A DNA stretch of 7,206 nt. It comes from Gp6-AA40 sp036802945 (GTDB lineage: Bacteria > Acidobacteriota > Vicinamibacteria > Vicinamibacterales > UBA2999). The stretch's first letter is position 1. Each line of letters begins with the position of its first letter. Both the position numbers and the translations under genes were made by a program. The notes beneath the pieces are model-generated. The model was not told where the DNA came from, did not search any database, and saw only the letters and a program-made list of their open reading frames with translations. Positions 4,915-7,206 of the stretch are shown here, piece by piece. Where the stretch lies: assembly GCA_036802945.1 (NCBI GenBank), contig DAIRVG010000233.1, positions 1-7,206 of the forward strand, written 5' to 3'.

Positions 4915-5831
4915 TGCTTCACCAGGTACGTGAAGACCGCCTGCAGATTGTCATCAGGCGACGTTACTTCCTCGATCGCGCCGCCTTCGCCTGACGCCGC
5001 CAGCTCGGTGAGCCGCGAGTAGAAGGCGTCCGGGCGCAATGTCTGAACCACGACCGCGCCGGACTCAAAGCGAAGGCTGCTCACGTCTTCGTCCATCAGC
5101 AGCCGGCGAGCGAGCGCCCGCGGATCGGCAACCCGGATGGACACCGTGTGCGGATGCTCGTCGATCAGCGCGCGAATCTGGTGGACGTTCCCCTCAGCGA
5201 GGATCCGGCCGTTGTGAATCAATAGGATGTTCGACGTCATCGCCTCGATTTCGTGGAGGATGTGACTTGACACGACGACGCTCTTTCCGGAGCGCCCCCA
5301 TTCCCTGATCAGGCGAATAGTACGGCGGCGCATGATGGGATCCATCCCGGTCAACGGCTCGTCCAGGATCAGGAGCTCTGGATCGTGCAGAATCGCCTGC
5401 GAGAGCTTGACTCTCTGGCGCATGCCCTTGCTGTAGGCCCCGATCTTTCGATCGGCAGCATCGATCAGATCAACGGCCTCGAGCGCGCGGCGCGCCGCCG
5501 CGTCACCTGCTTCAGTCGACATTCCGTGCAGCCGCGCGAGGGCCGTGACCCATTCAAGGCCGGTCATGCGCTCGTAAAACCCGTCCTGGTCCGGGCAGAA
5601 ACCAAGACGGAGGTAGAGCGATGGGTTTTGCCAGATCGGCTCGTCAAACACGCGAACGGTCCCGGTGCTCGGCCGAAGCTGCCCGGTCACCAGCTTCATG
5701 AACGTGGACTTGCCCGCCCCGTTCGGTCCCAGGAGACCGGTGATGCCACGCGGAATAGTGACCGTGACGTCATTGAGTCCCGACACCTGGCCGTACCATT
5801 TCGAGAGATGCTCAGCCGTGATGATCGTCAC
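4911..5831 (-). CDS. ABC transporter ATP-binding protein (second set)
   Basis: A 306-aa ABC ATPase that powers the downstream permease. Motifs in order are Walker A GPNGAGKST (35-43), a Q-loop region FCPDQDGFYERMTGLEWV (78-95) with Gln82, the signature YSKGMRQRV (133-141) in place of LSGGQ as in NatA/CcmA-type exporters, Walker B LLILDEP (153-159), D-loop GMDP (162-165) and the switch His190 in SSHIL. Residues from about 225 form an extra C-terminal domain, perhaps regulatory. The start is GTG at 5831-5829, supported by GAGG (5842-5839) 7 nt upstream. It overlaps the upstream permease stop by 4 bp (GTGA). The Q-loop sequence departs from the common CPQ pattern, as I have seen in related acidobacterial proteins. 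The domain set is complete, with no broken motif. Confidence 0.95.
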   Translation of the reverse strand: MTIITAEHLSKWYGQVSGLNDVTVTIPRGITGLLGPNGAGKSTFMKLVTGQLRPSTGTVRVFDEPIWQNPSLYLRLGFCPDQDGFYERMTGLEWVTALARLHGMSTEAGDAAARRALEAVDLIDAADRKIGAYSKGMRQRVKLSQAILHDPELLILDEPLTGMDPIMRRRTIRLIREWGRSGKSVVVSSHILHEIEAMTSNILLIHNGRILAEGNVHQIRALIDEHPHTVSIRVADPRALARRLLMDEDVSSLRFESGAVVVQTLRPDAFYSRLTELAASGEGGAIEEVTSPDDNLQAVFTYLVKQ

Positions 5832-6667
5832 CCGACAACCTCAACGGCACGCACGCGCCGCTCCAGCACCACGATCGAAACAGCGACGAGCGCGGCGACC
5901 AGCGCCACCGCGATCGCGATCGGCAACGCCGGCTCCCTCGACATTCCGAAGATTGCGTCCATGACGACCGAGAGCGTTTCCTGGGGTGACACCCACGCCC
6001 ACGCCCGGCGTCCGGTCGTCACGCGAAGCGCCTGACTCATCGCCGCCGCAAACAAGACAATGCCGGCATAGAGCATTGCGACGAACCGGCGGCTTCGCGA
6101 AAGGGAGGACAAGGCGAGCATCGTAGTGGCCGCGACGGCCACCTGGAGCGCGCACGCGAGCGTAATCGCCGGGATGAGCAGCGGGTGCGTGGACAGCAAC
6201 CCGGTGTTGCCGCTGAACATCATCTGAAGCAGGACCAGCAGTACGGCAGGAAGCCACGTCACCGCAACGAGGAAGACCACCAGCGTCAGCAGCTTGCCGG
6301 AGACGTACTCAAGACGGGTGATCGGCTTGGACAGGTATATCTGGAGCGCGTTCGCCCGGCGATCGTCGGCGATCAGGCCCGCTCCCACATAGATCGTCAC
6401 GAAGAACACGAATGCGCGCTGCTGATCGAGGAACTCACGAAAGGTCTGCGCATCTGGCGCCAGGAACGATGCCTGCGCAAAGCTCGATGACACGTAGATC
6501 TGAACGGCGCGCACGAAGAACAGAGACCACGCAAAGAGCAGGAGCGCGAGAAAGCGCCGCTTGCGCAGCTGCTCGAGGATGCCGGTGCGGGCGATCACCC
6601 ACCATGCACGGCCCCGGAGCGAGCGCCGCCCCTCGTAGTGGCGGTAGCTTTGATCGTGAACGGGCAT
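5828..6667 (-). CDS. ABC-2 type transporter permease (first set)
   Basis: A 279-aa integral membrane protein whose soluble N-terminus is MPVHDQSYRHYEGRR and so on, a head I associate with acidobacterial ABC-2 permeases. Hydrophobic segments lie at roughly 38-57, 84-100, 126-149, 162-186, 195-213 and 247-268. The cytoplasmic motif LIADDRRANALQIYLSKPITR (98-118) followed by GK (124-125) parallels LIADEVEDKTITYL and the rest of that motif in the second permease, so the two are distant homologues. The loop after segment one (about 58-83) is probably periplasmic. It starts 6 bp after the stop of the first ATPase and overlaps the second ATPase by 4 bp (GTGA). There is no strong Shine-Dalgarno, so coupling to the upstream gene is likely. 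The substrate is unknown. Confidence 0.9.
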   Translation of the reverse strand: MPVHDQSYRHYEGRRSLRGRAWWVIARTGILEQLRKRRFLALLLFAWSLFFVRAVQIYVSSSFAQASFLAPDAQTFREFLDQQRAFVFFVTIYVGAGLIADDRRANALQIYLSKPITRLEYVSGKLLTLVVFLVAVTWLPAVLLVLLQMMFSGNTGLLSTHPLLIPAITLACALQVAVAATTMLALSSLSRSRRFVAMLYAGIVLFAAAMSQALRVTTGRRAWAWVSPQETLSVVMDAIFGMSREPALPIAIAVALVAALVAVSIVVLERRVRAVEVVG

Positions 6668-6673
6668 GATCCG

Positions 6674-7206
6674 TTACAGGTCCTCCCCTATGGCCCGCGC
6701 GAACACGTCTTCGAGCGTCGGAACGCTCTGGCGCAAGTGTCGCACCTGCATGCCGTGCCGCGCGGCGAGCTGGAAGAGCAGCTGCGACCCGTGACCCTCT
6801 GGCAGGAACACCCGCATGACTTCGTTCATGTCGCCATGACACTCGATGCCTTCGATGCGCAGGACCTCGGCGAAGCGCTGTCCATCCCCTTTGACGCGAA
6901 GCTCGAAGACGCACCCGGTCGTTCCCTTCAATGCGCTGATGGGGCCCTGCGTGGCAATCGCGCCCTTGTCGAGAACGACCACGTAGTCACAGGTGAATTC
7001 GACATCGGGAAGCAGGTGCGATGAGAGAATCAGCGCGATCCCCTTGTTGGCGGCGATATCTCGAACGAGGGAGAGCATCTCGTCGCGCCCTTTCGGATCC
7101 ATGCCGTTGGTCGGCTCGTCCAGGAACAACAGATCGGGATCGTGCACGAGGGCCTGCGCCAGCTTGATGCGCTGCTTCATGCCGGTCGAGTAGGTCTCGA
7201 GGTTGC
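6674..7206 (-). CDS. ABC transporter ATP-binding protein (first set), N-terminus outside window
   Basis: The visible 176 residues are the C-terminal part of an ABC ATPase; the frame is open to the window edge, so Walker A lies beyond it. The signature is YSTGMKQRIKLAQAL, followed by Walker B LLFLDEP, D-loop GMDP and SSHLLPDVE with the switch His. The C-terminal part (VFELRVKGDGQRFAEVLRI onward, ending PTLEDVFARAIGEDL) resembles the DUF4162-type tail common in NatA/CcmA-like exporter ATPases. The methionine at 7180 is within the signature motif and is not a start. It pairs with the permease that begins 6 bp downstream. The Walker B differs from that of the second ATPase (LDEPTNGMDP versus LDEPLTGMDP), so the two are paralogues and not a recent duplication. 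Confidence 0.95.
   Translation of the reverse strand, partial: NLETYSTGMKQRIKLAQALVHDPDLLFLDEPTNGMDPKGRDEMLSLVRDIAANKGIALILSSHLLPDVEFTCDYVVVLDKGAIATQGPISALKGTTGCVFELRVKGDGQRFAEVLRIEGIECHGDMNEVMRVFLPEGHGSQLLFQLAARHGMQVRHLRQSVPTLEDVFARAIGEDL

Noticed and set aside
4063..5022. A 319-codon plus-strand open frame
   Set aside because: It is antisense to the second permease and ATPase. Its composition is very rich in Arg, His, Glu and Gln, as expected for a shadow of a high-GC gene, and no domain is recognisable.

Overview
The window reads as high-GC bacterial chromosome with ordinary housekeeping and signalling content. I see no mobile element, tRNA, rRNA or CRISPR array. My best guess for the source is an environmental Acidobacteriota of the Vicinamibacteria type. 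The guess rests on the resemblance of several products (a CheY-like protein without phosphorylation residues, an exported DUF3352-like protein, tandem ABC-2 cassettes) to proteins I associate with that group, and on the GAATCCC/AAATCCC-type heptamer repeats between genes. It is an inference, not a demonstrated assignment.

Layout. Positions 1-1439 (minus) hold an aldehyde dehydrogenase whose C-terminus runs off the window start. A 294-bp divergent intergenic region (1440-1733) follows, with a 15-18 bp imperfect direct repeat spaced 41 bp and a small dyad. Two plus-strand genes come next: a receiver-domain protein lacking the usual acidic pocket, phospho-acceptor Asp and Lys (1734-2111), and a PilZ-domain protein (2161-2514). 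The PilZ gene has an extended -10 element only 8 bp before its ATG, so it looks leaderless. A heptamer-built inverted repeat (2518-2548) separates this pair from a convergent minus-strand block.

The minus-strand block, read in its own direction, begins beyond 7206. It starts with a double ABC-2 transporter operon: ATPase (partial), permease, ATPase, permease. The junctions are a 6-bp gap, a 4-bp GTGA overlap and a 4-bp ATGA overlap. After 122 bp containing a consensus TATAAT, four heptamer repeats and a strong Shine-Dalgarno come a membrane-anchored DUF3352-like protein (2960-3976) and, 11 bp later, a gamma-glutamylcyclotransferase-family protein (2547-2948).

How the genes may work together. 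The ABC operon likely encodes two related ATPase/permease sets of the ABC-2 type, used for export or for envelope or metalloprotein maturation; the substrate cannot be read from sequence. The receiver-like and PilZ proteins form a small putative regulatory pair that may combine a phosphorylation-independent protein-interaction module with c-di-GMP sensing. The aldehyde dehydrogenase is probably an independent metabolic unit. No complete new defence or mobile system is visible. The least ordinary items are the degenerate receiver/PilZ pair, the leaderless promoter, and the heptamer repeats used as 5'-leader and terminator material.
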